Source of the DNA: Streptosporangiaceae bacterium NEAU-GS5
Lineage (GTDB): Bacteria; Actinomycetota; Actinomycetes; Streptosporangiales; Streptosporangiaceae
Assembly (NCBI GenBank): GCA_017592665.1
Contig: JAGFNW010000001.1
Location: 124,001 to 188,000 of the forward strand
Direction: 5' to 3'
Length of the DNA: 64,000 nucleotides
Shown here piece by piece: positions 45,956 through 54,959 of this stretch (position 1 is its first letter; each line of letters opens with the position of its first letter). The notes beneath the pieces are model-generated. The model searched no databases, was not told the origin of the DNA, and saw nothing but the letters and a program-made list of their open reading frames with translations. Position numbers and translations under genes: made by a program.

Positions 45956-48223
45956 TTAGATCATGGCCAGCTTGGCGGGATCCGCGTTCGCCTCAAGCCG
46001 CGCGGAAGCCAGCAGGTCACCAGCCGTCTCCCGGACGCAGACGTAGGAGTAGCGGTCGGCCGAGTAGACGCGCACTCCGTCGGCGCGACACTGACGCATC
46101 AGGATCTCGCCCCACTCCTCGGACACGTCCGCGAAGCCCAGCTCGGTCAGCGCCGGACGACGCCCCAGGACCGTGCCGCCGGCGACCTCGGGCAGGAAGC
46201 GGTGCTCGGCCTCCGGCTGGCGCACCACGGTCGCCCCGATTCCGGTGATGTGCGCATGGAACGCCGCCTTGCCGACTATCTCCGCATCCGTGGACGCGAA
46301 GTGACGTACCAGGTCGGACAGGTAGTGCTCGCCGTAGAGGTCACGTGGGTCCACAACAGCCACGAGATCCCCGTCCGCCAGCCGCAGCGCCCGATCCAGG
46401 GCGGCTCCCCTGGTCACCGGCCCGCTTGGGACCCGTACCACCAGATCCGGCCCGGGCGCGTCCGCCAGCGCCTGAGCCACCGCCTTCTCCACCGCGGCCG
46501 CCTCCAGCCCATCGGCCACGATGACCAGCTGACCCGGCCGCTCGCGCTGCCGGCTGACATGCGCGAGCAGCCGATCGAGCTCCCCCCGGCCTGTCACGGC
46601 CGAGATCGCGGTGATGGCCCCCGTATTGCGGACATTCGGCACCCCCAGCACATCGAAAACCGGATCCAGCAGCGCCGTCACCCCCGCCGCCCTCCGCCAC
46701 CCCCGATGGGCCTCCACACCCGCCTCACCCCTCAGACCAGCCTCAGCCTCCGCGCCGCCCCGCGCATCCGCACCAGCCACACCGGCGCCCACCCCGACGC
46801 CCGCACCAGCCGCACCGCCACCCGGGCCCATCTCGACGCCCGCGCCAGCCGCACCGCCACCCGCGCTCGCCTCGACGCCCGCTTCCTGCTCGGCACCCGG
46901 GCCCACCCCGACACCCGCACCAGCGCTCGCCTCGACACCCACCTCGCCGCCCGCCTCGACAGGGGCTTCCTGCTCGGCACCCGCAGTCCCTTCGGCGGCG
47001 TGCCCGACCCCTGCGCCCTGAGGACCTACGGCCGCCCAGACTCGTGCGGCGACCTCGTCCGCCTTCTCCGAGCCGTCCAGGCGCAGCAGCAGGGTGCCGC
47101 AAGCGGCGATCTCGGCCAGGGTCCGCTCGTCAGCGTCGGCGCCGGCGACGACCAGGGCCGGGCGACGATACGCGACCAACATGTCGTCATATGTCGTCTT
47201 ATCCGCTCCCTGGCCTGGCAGGGCCACGGCATCGGCCAAGCCTGCCACCGTACCGAGGGTGGCGATCTCATTCGTGCGGCCGCCCACCGCGGGGATCGGA
47301 TTGTGAACGCGAGGCTGGATGGCGAACGGGAGGATGCCGACGCGGTCATGCCGGAGCGCGGCGCGCCACTCGCGCGCCCGCGCCTCGGTGGTCGTCAGGA
47401 CGTACTGGAAGTGCTCGGCCGCGGGGACGGCGCGCGACACCGAGCCACCGGAATGCCAGAAGACCGTCTTGATGCCCCGTTTGCCGCACGCCTCGAGCAG
47501 ATCGCGCAGGGCACGGCTCTGACCGCTCAACGCCTCGAGCCAACGGCCGCCATTGCCCTGGCGCGGGCCGGGCCGCACCGATTCGACGAACAGCACATGC
47601 GGCTGATGCTCGTCCAGCATCGCCCGCCAGTTCTCGGGGCCGAAGTTGGTCACCTGCCGCCACTCATAGCGCAGCAACGCCTCGGTCTGCCGGTCCACGA
47701 TCGCCGCGACGGTCAGATACGGCCTGGCCAGCGGCCCCTTCGGAACCACGAAGCCCTCGGCGAGCGGCGCCGAAACGACCGGCGCCTGCGGATCGGGCGT
47801 CGCCGCCGCAACCGGGACCGCGGGCACATCGGGGATCTGCGGCACGAAACTGGCTCGCTTCGGCCCCGGCTTCTTCTTCACCGGCTCGCGGAGCGACCGG
47901 GCGACCGTCGCCGGATTCTTGCTGTGGACGGCGTCGCCCAGCTTGATCCAGCGATTCTCCTGGAGGTTCTCGAACCTCCAGTTGGCCAGGGCCGTCTCGT
48001 AACGCTGCTCGGCCACGCTCTTGGCCAACTGCGCGTTCTGCCGTTCAACGGTCTTCGCCCTGGCCTCGGCCTCGCGCATGCGCGTGACCGCGTCGGCCTC
48101 CGCCTGGGCGGCCTGATCGAGCCTCCGCTGGTAGTCCTCCAGCAGCCGGGCCAGCTCCGCCGCCCCGGCCGCCCGCTCGACGGCGTCCGCCAGCGCCTGC
48201 CTCAAGCTCGCCACATCATCCAC
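45956..48223 (-). CDS. Large CgeB-like/GT2 glycosyltransferase with Gly/Ala-rich insertion
   Basis: The 755-residue protein has an N-terminal coiled coil (about 5-80), a Pro-rich linker, a CgeB-like glycosyltransferase region (about 160-400, with VFWHSGG, HFQYVLTTTEARAREWR and ILPFAIQPRVHNPI), a roughly 105-residue stretch of Gly, Ala, Val and Glu repeats (about 402-508) and a GT2-like C-terminal domain (about 540-740, with LADGDLVAVVDPRDLYGEHYLSDLV and a late EEWGEILMRQCR). It probably glycosylates a surface polymer together with the enzymes at 37-42 kb. The low-complexity insertion splits the two catalytic regions. Confidence 0.75.
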   Translation of the reverse strand: MDDVASLRQALADAVERAAGAAELARLLEDYQRRLDQAAQAEADAVTRMREAEARAKTVERQNAQLAKSVAEQRYETALANWRFENLQENRWIKLGDAVHSKNPATVARSLREPVKKKPGPKRASFVPQIPDVPAVPVAAATPDPQAPVVSAPLAEGFVVPKGPLARPYLTVAAIVDRQTEALLRYEWRQVTNFGPENWRAMLDEHQPHVLFVESVRPGPRQGNGGRWLEALSGQSRALRDLLEACGKRGIKTVFWHSGGSVSRAVPAAEHFQYVLTTTEARAREWRAALRHDRVGILPFAIQPRVHNPIPAVGGRTNEIATLGTVAGLADAVALPGQGADKTTYDDMLVAYRRPALVVAGADADERTLAEIAACGTLLLRLDGSEKADEVAARVWAAVGPQGAGVGHAAEGTAGAEQEAPVEAGGEVGVEASAGAGVGVGPGAEQEAGVEASAGGGAAGAGVEMGPGGGAAGAGVGVGAGVAGADARGGAEAEAGLRGEAGVEAHRGWRRAAGVTALLDPVFDVLGVPNVRNTGAITAISAVTGRGELDRLLAHVSRQRERPGQLVIVADGLEAAAVEKAVAQALADAPGPDLVVRVPSGPVTRGAALDRALRLADGDLVAVVDPRDLYGEHYLSDLVRHFASTDAEIVGKAAFHAHITGIGATVVRQPEAEHRFLPEVAGGTVLGRRPALTELGFADVSEEWGEILMRQCRADGVRVYSADRYSYVCVRETAGDLLASARLEANADPAKLAMI

Positions 48224-48340
48224 TGGTCACTCCGCCGTAAGTTCCAAAGAGGGCGAGAGTCACAATATTCGCTGTTGGCAACGCACCGGCAGACAAAGGG
48301 CCCAACGCCCTGACCACAGAGCCCTGTACGAAGGCGCCTC

Positions 48341-49246
48341 CTAGACCGCCTCCGCCTCCTCACCATCGTCGGCGAAGACGTCCTTCATGGAGATCGCGTC
48401 CAGGGCCCGGTCGAGCCAGCCTTCGAGGACAGCCGTGTCGGTGCATGCCTGGATGCGCTCGCGATCGGCCTCCAGCACCTCGACGCCCCGCCGTTCCAAC
48501 ACCAGCAGCAGCGCCCTGGTCTCCCCTTCGGCTCGACCTTCGGCCCGGCCTTCGGCGCGGATCATCTGGGCGTACTCGGACTGGTAGGTGCGTGTGAGAC
48601 TAGACATCAGATTCCTCCACATCTTCCGGGCAGGCGTATTGCCAAGCCCGACCTCGGTGAATTCGGCGAAATAGCCCGCCGTCTCGGTGTCGGTGGTGTC
48701 CAGCGCCTCTGCCAGCACCTCCAGTATGTCAGCCACCATGGGACTGCGCCTGTGCGTGAGCGCGGAGAACACCGTGAGCGCGAGGTCCTCCGCCGCTTCC
48801 GCCAGATCGGTGATCACCGGCACGTTGTCCGGGGCGTACACGATCGGCGTCAGGGTGAGCGACGGCCAGTCGTCGAGCCCGATTTTGTGTGGGCCACGTG
48901 CCCATTTGGCGGTTCCGAGGTCTGAGCAGACGACGAGCAGGACCACCGGGCACTCGTACTTGGCGTGTAGATGGGCGACGTAATACGCCCAGCTGGCGGC
49001 CTTCACCTTGGTATCGCTCAGCTGGGATTCGATCGCGAAGATGAGTTTGCTGGATTCGCTCTCCTGGAGCAGCAGCGTGTCAACTCTGCGCTCGATCGGA
49101 TGCAGCTCGGTCAGCGCCGTGTCGAGCACCGACACCGAGCAGGGGTTCGGGAGCGAGATCCCGAGGAGACGCTCCAGCGTTCTCGCCAGCAGGCCGGTGT
49201 CCCGTTGGAAGATCTGGTGGAGCGCCTCGTGTTGGGAGGTAGGCAT
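48341..49246 (-). CDS. Rpn-family PD-(D/E)XK nuclease-like protein
   Basis: The 301-residue protein has an N-terminal PD-(D/E)XK-like domain: MPTSQHEALHQIFQRDTGLLARTLERLLG, DTLLLQESESSKLIFAIESQLSD with the E...Q variant of the nuclease active site, then AASWAYYVAHLHAKYECPVVLLVVC. The C-terminal part is helical with AEGRAEGRAEGE encoded by three 12-base repeats. It matches the Rpn/YhgA-like family, once called transposases and now linked to recombination-promoting nuclease or defence roles. The ATG at 49246 has TAGCTT seven bases upstream, so a leaderless mRNA is likely. Such genes are often multi-copy in actinomycetes. Confidence 0.75.
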   Translation of the reverse strand: MPTSQHEALHQIFQRDTGLLARTLERLLGISLPNPCSVSVLDTALTELHPIERRVDTLLLQESESSKLIFAIESQLSDTKVKAASWAYYVAHLHAKYECPVVLLVVCSDLGTAKWARGPHKIGLDDWPSLTLTPIVYAPDNVPVITDLAEAAEDLALTVFSALTHRRSPMVADILEVLAEALDTTDTETAGYFAEFTEVGLGNTPARKMWRNLMSSLTRTYQSEYAQMIRAEGRAEGRAEGETRALLLVLERRGVEVLEADRERIQACTDTAVLEGWLDRALDAISMKDVFADDGEEAEAV

Positions 49247-49298
49247 GCACGTAAAGCTACCGAGTGGCAACCTTTCGTAATCGAAGCCAGGATGGGGA

Positions 49299-49940
49299 TC
49301 ATTCGCCTTGGAGGATGAAACGACTCTGGGAGCGGAGGAATCCGGACACCTCGTCCGGGGCCTTCCGCGGGGATCCGGCGTCATAGGGCGGCTGAGGGTC
49401 GTATTCGATCCCGAGCTGGATCGCCTGCGCGACGAAGTCGCCGGACATCTGGCCGGTGAGGGTCAGGGCCATGTCGATGCCGGCGGAGACGCCGGCCCCG
49501 GTGACGTACTTCCCGTCCACGACCACCCGTTCGGGCGAGGGCGTGACGCCATAGCGGGGCAGTTGCTCGAGGGCCAGCCAGTGGGAGGTGGCGCGGCGGT
49601 CCTTGAGCAGGCCCGTTGCGGCCAGGATGAGGGAGCCCGTGCAGACGGACGTCGTCCACCGGGTCACCGCGTCGGCGGCGCGGATCCAGTCGTGGAGCGG
49701 CCCGTCATCCATGTGGGCGGTCTGACCGGGCCCGCCGGGGATGACGAGGATGTCGGGATCGGTCAGCTCGTCGAGCCGGGCGTCGACGACGAGGCCGAGG
49801 TGGCGCGTGTCGGTCCGCACGGGTCCGGTCCGCTCCCCGACGAAGGTGATCTCCGCGTCCGGGATGCGGCTCAGCACCTCGTACGGCCCGACGGCGTCGA
49901 GCGCGGTCATCCTCTCGAACAGCAAGATCGCGATACGCAT
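49299..49940 (-). CDS. DJ-1/PfpI family protein (isonitrile hydratase-like)
   Basis: The 213-residue protein has the DJ-1/PfpI fold: MRIAILLFERMTALDAVGPYEVL, the acidic residue in the first helix region, DILVIPGGPGQ, and the nucleophile elbow TSVCTGSLILAA with Cys about 101. C-terminal GAGVSAGIDMAL matches the same class. Members include isonitrile hydratase and the N-terminal domains of GlxA-type regulators; substrate is unknown. It is directly downstream of a GlxA-type AraC regulator whose N-terminal domain has the same fold, 12 bases away, so regulation by or with that gene is likely. Confidence 0.88.
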   Translation of the reverse strand: MRIAILLFERMTALDAVGPYEVLSRIPDAEITFVGERTGPVRTDTRHLGLVVDARLDELTDPDILVIPGGPGQTAHMDDGPLHDWIRAADAVTRWTTSVCTGSLILAATGLLKDRRATSHWLALEQLPRYGVTPSPERVVVDGKYVTGAGVSAGIDMALTLTGQMSGDFVAQAIQLGIEYDPQPPYDAGSPRKAPDEVSGFLRSQSRFILQGE

Positions 49941-49952
49941 GATGGTGTCCTT

Positions 49953-50894
49953 TCACGCAGGAGTGGTGAAGCGGCGGCGATATTCGGTGGGTGACACGCC
50001 GAGCGCCTTGGTCAGCGCCCGGCGGAGGGTTTCCGAGGTCCCATAGCCCGTCGATCGGGCCACGTGCTCGACCGAGTCGCCCGTGTCCTCCAGCAGGCGG
50101 CGGGCGGCCTCCAGGCGCACGCGGTCGACATATCGGCCCGGGGAGACGCCGATCTCGGCCCGGAACGCGCGCGCGAACTGCCGCGGCGACAGGCTCGCCC
50201 GCCCCGCCAGGGCCTCGACCGAGAGGTCGGCCTCGGGATGTTCGACGATCCAGCGCTGCACGTCCCTGAGCGAGTCCCGGCTCGCGGTCTGAGCGGCCAG
50301 AGGCGCACTGAACTGCGCCTGGTTGCCCGGCCGCCGCAGGAACACGACCAGGTGGCGTGCGATGGTCAAGGCCGCGTCGCGGCCCAGGTCCTCTTCCACG
50401 ATGGCGAGCGCGAGGTCGATGCCCGCGGTCACGCCGGCCGAGGTGTAGACGTTGCCGTCCCGTACGAAGATCGGGTCGGATTCCACGGTGACCGAGGGGA
50501 ATCGCCTGGCCAAGGTCGCGCAGTACGCCCAATGGGTGGTCGCCCTCCGGCCGTCCAGCAGGCCGGCCTCGCCCAGCAGGAACGCCCCCGTGCAGACGGA
50601 AACGACACGGTCGGCGGCCGGGCCGTGCGCGGCGAGCCAGGCGACCACAGCGGGCGCGGGCGCACGCGAGCCTTCGCCGCCAGGGACCAGAACCATGTCG
50701 GCCGTCTCGAACGACTCGAGAGCCGCATCGGGGACGAGAGTCAGGCCGGACGTGGTCCGGATGGGCCGGCCGCCGGGACCTGCGGTCGTGACCGCATACG
50801 GCCCGCCGAGGCGGGCGGCGCCGGCGAACACTTCCATCGGACCGGTCACGTCGAGGCTCTGGACTCCGTCGAACAGGACGATCAGCACCTGCAT
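49953..50894 (-). CDS. GlxA-family AraC-type transcriptional regulator
   Basis: The 313-residue protein has an N-terminal DJ-1/PfpI-like domain (MQVLIVLFDGVQSLDVTGPMEVF, ADMVLVPGGEG, VVSVCTGAFLLGEAG with the elbow Cys) and a C-terminal AraC domain with two helix-turn-helix motifs (about 215-310, ADLSVEALAGRASLSPRQFARAFR and HVARSTGYGTSETLRRAL). The ATG at 50894 follows GGGAGGC. It probably controls the DJ-1 protein gene downstream. Inducer unknown. Confidence 0.92.
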   Translation of the reverse strand: MQVLIVLFDGVQSLDVTGPMEVFAGAARLGGPYAVTTAGPGGRPIRTTSGLTLVPDAALESFETADMVLVPGGEGSRAPAPAVVAWLAAHGPAADRVVSVCTGAFLLGEAGLLDGRRATTHWAYCATLARRFPSVTVESDPIFVRDGNVYTSAGVTAGIDLALAIVEEDLGRDAALTIARHLVVFLRRPGNQAQFSAPLAAQTASRDSLRDVQRWIVEHPEADLSVEALAGRASLSPRQFARAFRAEIGVSPGRYVDRVRLEAARRLLEDTGDSVEHVARSTGYGTSETLRRALTKALGVSPTEYRRRFTTPA

Positions 50895-50972
50895 GCCTCC
50901 CAGCGTGCCGATCCCATCAAATGACCGCAATGACGTCTTTCCCACCTTTCCTGCCATCGCACGACACCTCAG

Positions 50973-50978
50973 TACACT
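50973..50978 (+). promoter_or_regulatory. -10 element TACACT of the asparagine-synthetase-like gene
   Basis: TACACT ends seven bases before the GTG at 50986 without a ribosome-binding site, so the mRNA is probably leaderless. Confidence 0.45.
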
Positions 50979-50985
50979 CGGGCGC

Positions 50986-52623
50986 GTGGAATTCAAGGCT
51001 CGGCCGTACGTATGCGGCGCCATCGGGGGGTTCGACCAGGCCAGGCTCGACCTCCTGGCCGCGTCGGGGCCGGCCACGCAGGTCGTCCACAGCGCGCCGG
51101 ACGTGACCCTGCTCAGCTCCAAACCCCTCGTCCCGTACGGCACGGCCCCCCGCTTCGGCTGGACCTGGGGCGCGGCCGGGAAGCGGCCGGTCGAGGGCGG
51201 CGACTGGCTGGGCGTCGCCGAGGCCCACGAGACGCCCGGGCTGGTGGACATCCCCGGCGAGGTGACCCTCCACACCGGCGCGTTCGGGCTGGTGGACGTC
51301 TACTACCTCGCCGACGGGGACGCGATCTACTTCTCCGGCCTCATCGAACCGCTGCTGGCGCTGGCGCGACAGCCGTACGAGGTTAACTGGGAGGCCTGGG
51401 CGGCCATTTTGACGCTCACCTACCCGCTGCTGGAGGACACCCCATACCGCGAGGTCAAGCGTCTGCCAGGGGCGACGGCGCTGCAGTGGTCGCGCCGGGA
51501 GAGACGACTTCGGGTCGACAAGCGGGCGCCGCGCTGGGTGCGGGAGGAGCAGTTCGATCGGGGGGTGACGGGCGGCGACATCGTGGCGCTGCTGCACGAC
51601 GCGCTGAAGCCGTACGACCGGCTGCTGGTGCCGGTGAGCGGCGGCTACGACTCGCGGCTGCTGGCCAGCGTGGCGGTCGCGCAGCGCAAGGACGTCATCT
51701 CGTGGACGACCAGCCCCGACGACGGGCTGGACAACGACCTCGACTTCGCCCGCTACATCACGCGCGAGCTGGGCATTCCGCATCAGATCATTCCGCAGGA
51801 CGCCGCCGCGTACCCGGACGAAGCGCTCTATGTCGCCCGCCGGCTGGAATATCTCACCAGCCACCACGCCTGGTATGGGCCGTTCGCGCGCGCCGTGCAC
51901 GAGGCGGGACGGCCCATCGTCGACGGCCTCGCCGGCGGCCCGCTGATGAAGAACTTCCTGATCACCGCGGACGCGGTCGGCGCGAACACGACGGCCGGCC
52001 GGCACCAGGCCCTGCTGTCGGCACTGACGACGAGCGAGCCGCACATACCCGTCATCGGCGAGACGGCGCGCACGTGGATGGACTCGCTCGTCAGCGCATC
52101 TTTCGCCCGGGCGACCTCGATGCTGCGCGGACACCGCAGCGAGCTGCCGCTCAGCGTGCTGCACACCCGCACGGCCCGCGGCATCGCCCGCTCCCCCGTC
52201 AACCTGGTCGGGCCTGAGATCACGCCGGTCTTCCCATTCCTGCACCCAGAATTCTTCGACGCGACGCTGTCGGTCCCCGTCGCGCGCAAGGAGGGCGGAA
52301 AGTTCTACCGCGAGATCCTCCGCGCGGCCAATCCACGCGTGGCGGCGCTTCCCTCCACGAACGGCGCGTTGCCGCACCGGCGCGTTCCACTGCGCTCAAA
52401 CGGTCCGGTCGCGCGCGAATGGAACCATCGGATGCTGATCAAGGCGGCGGCCGTGCCGGGGCTGATGTCGCCGCAGATGCTGGACGTGGTCGCGGCTGGT
52501 CCGGACGCGCTGACCGCCTTCGGCTCGTGGAACTCCCGGTTCTGGCTGCGCGGGCTGGTGCTGTTCGGGTCGTGGCTGACCGACTATGAGGACAGGCTGG
52601 GCGACCTCACACCGCCCTGGTGA
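50986..52623 (+). CDS. Asparagine-synthetase-like protein without the amidotransferase Cys
   Basis: The 545-residue protein has a PP-loop ATP-binding motif LVPVSGGYDSRLLA (about 215-228) in an asparagine synthetase-type C-terminal domain. The first 190 residues look like a worn-out class II amidotransferase domain (GEVTLHTGAFGLVDVYYLADGDAIYFSG) but no N-terminal Cys follows the start codon. Such enzymes are beta-lactam synthetase-like or lasso-peptide cyclase-like, activating a carboxylate with ATP and closing an amide using an amine that is not from glutamine. No precursor peptide gene or other biosynthetic partner is next to it. The gene is alone; its 3' end overlaps the 3' end of the exporter permease by 17 bases. 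Confidence 0.8.
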   Translation: MEFKARPYVCGAIGGFDQARLDLLAASGPATQVVHSAPDVTLLSSKPLVPYGTAPRFGWTWGAAGKRPVEGGDWLGVAEAHETPGLVDIPGEVTLHTGAFGLVDVYYLADGDAIYFSGLIEPLLALARQPYEVNWEAWAAILTLTYPLLEDTPYREVKRLPGATALQWSRRERRLRVDKRAPRWVREEQFDRGVTGGDIVALLHDALKPYDRLLVPVSGGYDSRLLASVAVAQRKDVISWTTSPDDGLDNDLDFARYITRELGIPHQIIPQDAAAYPDEALYVARRLEYLTSHHAWYGPFARAVHEAGRPIVDGLAGGPLMKNFLITADAVGANTTAGRHQALLSALTTSEPHIPVIGETARTWMDSLVSASFARATSMLRGHRSELPLSVLHTRTARGIARSPVNLVGPEITPVFPFLHPEFFDATLSVPVARKEGGKFYREILRAANPRVAALPSTNGALPHRRVPLRSNGPVAREWNHRMLIKAAAVPGLMSPQMLDVVAAGPDALTAFGSWNSRFWLRGLVLFGSWLTDYEDRLGDLTPPW

Positions 52624-54835
52624 CACCCACCTGCGCCCGGGCCGCGCCGCGCGCCGGAATCAGTGCCACGAGCAGGCCTGAGCCGATGGCGACGAGCACG
52701 GCCACGGTCAGCATCGCGAGCGTGGGAGCCCGCCCGATGCCGGCGCCGACGCCGCTCCCCCGGCCCTCCAGGTCGATCAGCCCGGTGGACAGGACGGCGC
52801 CCGCGGCCGCACCGCACAGCACGCCCGCGGCGACCAGCAGCCCGGTCGCGGTCACCAGCGTGGCCGCCACCTGCCGGGGCGTCAGGCCCATGGCCTTCAG
52901 CACGGCGAGGTCGCGCACGTGGTCGCGCAGGCTCAGGGCGCTCGCCGTGAGCAGGTTGCCGAGCCCGATGAGGGCCAGCACGACGACCAGCGCCACGATG
53001 ATCACCCGGATGACCGACAGCCGGTCGGCCGGGTTGACCGCCTGCGTGACCTCGAGTGCCTGGCCCTGCAGGCGTGCCCGCACCTGGCCCGGGTCGGCGC
53101 CGTTGCGCAGCACGAGCGCGTAGAACTGGGGCGGCACCGAGTCCTTCGCGGCGAGGCTGTCGGTGCCGAACGACAGCACCTCACCGTCCTGCTCGGGCTC
53201 CACGACCCGGCCGACGATCCGCACGATCAGCGGGGTGCCGCCGATGGTCATCCTGACGCGGTCGCCGATCCGCACATTCAGCAGGTCGAGCAGGCCCTGG
53301 CCGGCGACGGCCTCGCCGCGCTCGTGGAACATCCGGCCCTCGACCACGGGGAATGGGTAGGGGTCGGCGGAGGTGCCGAGAGCGCGGGTGCGCACCGTCC
53401 TGGTCTGCCAGGGCACGAGCGCGTCCAACTCGGCCCCGGGATAGGCCACGACCACGTCCGGGTCGGCCTCCGCGCGCCGGCGCGCCTCGTCGCTGGTCAG
53501 ATCTCCGGCCCGTACGGTCAACGCCGCCGCCTGCCCGACTTTGGCCGGATTTTTCGCGAAATCGTCAAGGGTAGCCCAGCAGCCGAGACCGATGGTGATC
53601 ATCATCATCGGAACGGCCAGCCCGACGGTCGTCACCAGAGCGGGCACCCGACGGGTGAACGCATCCCGGGCGCCCAGCACGAGCGCGGGCGGAAGCCGTA
53701 CAAGAAGGGCGAGACGGGCAATTCTCGACAGGTGGCCGCGCGGCGGCCCCACTGTCGCCGCCGGGATCGGCGGCGTGCGGCCGCCGCGCCACGCGGGAAG
53801 CCACACCGCCACCACGACGACCAGCAGCGTCCCGGCGGCGATCCACAGCAGCGCGCCCATCGACAGCGGAACGCCGGACACCATGGCGACCGTACGGCCG
53901 GCGATCAGCCCGACCACGATGCCGACCACGCCGAGCGAGACGTGCTCGGCCATCAGCATCCGCGTGATCTGCCGGCTGGTGAATCCGATCGACTTGAGCG
54001 TGGCGAGGTCGCGGCGCTGCATGAGCACGCGGCCGCCGGTGGCGTTGGCGAGCGCGAGCGCGGCCGCGACCAGCCCGACCCCGCCGAAGAGGGCGAGCAG
54101 CAGGCCGAGCAGGCGGTTGTCGAGCGCCATCGACGCGCGCACCTCGCGCCAGGTGGCCACCCGCTGGACCTGGCCGCCGAGCGTGGTCACGGCGCGCTGG
54201 ACGACGAGGTCGGTGTCGTCGGGGTCGCGCAGGCGAAGGCCCGTGACGCTTTCCGTCCGGCCTGGGGCGGGTTCGACCGTCATGAGCGTCTCGGGGAGGG
54301 TCCAGACGAGGCCGGGCGTCCATTCCGGATAGAAGCCCTGGTCACCACTTTCCGCCAAGCCTGACACGAAAAGAGTGTGGGTGGCGCCGTTGAGGCCGAC
54401 CGCCGTGAATGGGCTGCCGGGGCGGAGGTTGAGCGCGTTCGCGAAGGTTCGTTCGACGACGACCCCTTCGGGATGACCCGGGTCGAGCCAGCGGCCGTCG
54501 ACCAGCAGGGGGCGGCCCACGGCGGGCAGGGCGGCGGACATCTCCTGGAGCGCCATGGGGACCTTGCGGCCGTGGTCGGCGAGGGTGGCGGGAGCCGTAC
54601 GGTAGGGGCCGGCGAGTTCGCTCACGCCGTCGAGCGCCTTCAGCGCGGCGACGTCGGGCGTGTCCTTGGTGTGGATCCACACGTGCGCGCTGTGCCCACG
54701 GGCCGACAGGCCGCGCCAGGGATTGGTGCCATCCTCAAGCAGTGTCGCCCCCACGATGAGCGCCGCGACGATCCCCGCCACCGCGAGCACGGTGAGAAAC
54801 GCCTCCCCCCGCCGCGCCCTGAGGTCAGCCCTCAC
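52607..54835 (-). CDS. MacB/FtsX-type ABC exporter permease (double FtsX)
   Basis: The 742-residue permease has a first membrane helix (about 10-28), a large extracellular domain, three-helix FtsX domain (GGVGLVAAALALANATGG, QITRMLMAEHVSLGVVGIVVG), a second membrane-start copy with RLPPALVLGARDAFTRRVPAL, another outer domain and a final FtsX domain with DHVRDLAVLKAMGLTPRQVAATL. This is the duplicated layout of single-chain permeases in Gram-positive lipoprotein or peptide export systems. The GTG at 54835 follows GGGGAGG and was preferred over longer starts that read through repeat copy B. ATPase and PadR genes lie upstream. Confidence 0.85.
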   Translation of the reverse strand: MRADLRARRGEAFLTVLAVAGIVAALIVGATLLEDGTNPWRGLSARGHSAHVWIHTKDTPDVAALKALDGVSELAGPYRTAPATLADHGRKVPMALQEMSAALPAVGRPLLVDGRWLDPGHPEGVVVERTFANALNLRPGSPFTAVGLNGATHTLFVSGLAESGDQGFYPEWTPGLVWTLPETLMTVEPAPGRTESVTGLRLRDPDDTDLVVQRAVTTLGGQVQRVATWREVRASMALDNRLLGLLLALFGGVGLVAAALALANATGGRVLMQRRDLATLKSIGFTSRQITRMLMAEHVSLGVVGIVVGLIAGRTVAMVSGVPLSMGALLWIAAGTLLVVVVAVWLPAWRGGRTPPIPAATVGPPRGHLSRIARLALLVRLPPALVLGARDAFTRRVPALVTTVGLAVPMMMITIGLGCWATLDDFAKNPAKVGQAAALTVRAGDLTSDEARRRAEADPDVVVAYPGAELDALVPWQTRTVRTRALGTSADPYPFPVVEGRMFHERGEAVAGQGLLDLLNVRIGDRVRMTIGGTPLIVRIVGRVVEPEQDGEVLSFGTDSLAAKDSVPPQFYALVLRNGADPGQVRARLQGQALEVTQAVNPADRLSVIRVIIVALVVVLALIGLGNLLTASALSLRDHVRDLAVLKAMGLTPRQVAATLVTATGLLVAAGVLCGAAAGAVLSTGLIDLEGRGSGVGAGIGRAPTLAMLTVAVLVAIGSGLLVALIPARGAARAQVGVTRAV

Positions 54836-54863
54836 CCACCTCCCCGCCCCCACCCCCGCCCCG

Positions 54864-54957
54864 CGTGATCTTGCAGGATTTCCCGAACCCTGCCTCCCGC
54901 GCATGGTGATCATGCGCGGTTTCCCGATCCGCAGGTCAGAGCTTCGGTGATCATGCA
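54864..54957 (-). repeat. 41-bp-period intergenic repeat, copy B
   Basis: On the minus strand the motifs TGCATGATCAC, GCATGATCAC and TGCAAGATCACG follow each other at about 41 bases, with TCGGGAAAC and TTCGGGAAA between them, in the gap between the exporter ATPase stop and the permease start. It is inverted relative to copy C on the other side of the ATPase gene. Confidence 0.75.
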
Positions 54958-54959
54958 GT

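Noticed and set aside
50452-50985. An N-terminal extension of the asparagine-synthetase-like protein
   Set aside because: It reads through the AraC-type gene on the other strand; the GTG at 50986 with a -10 element right before it explains the start.
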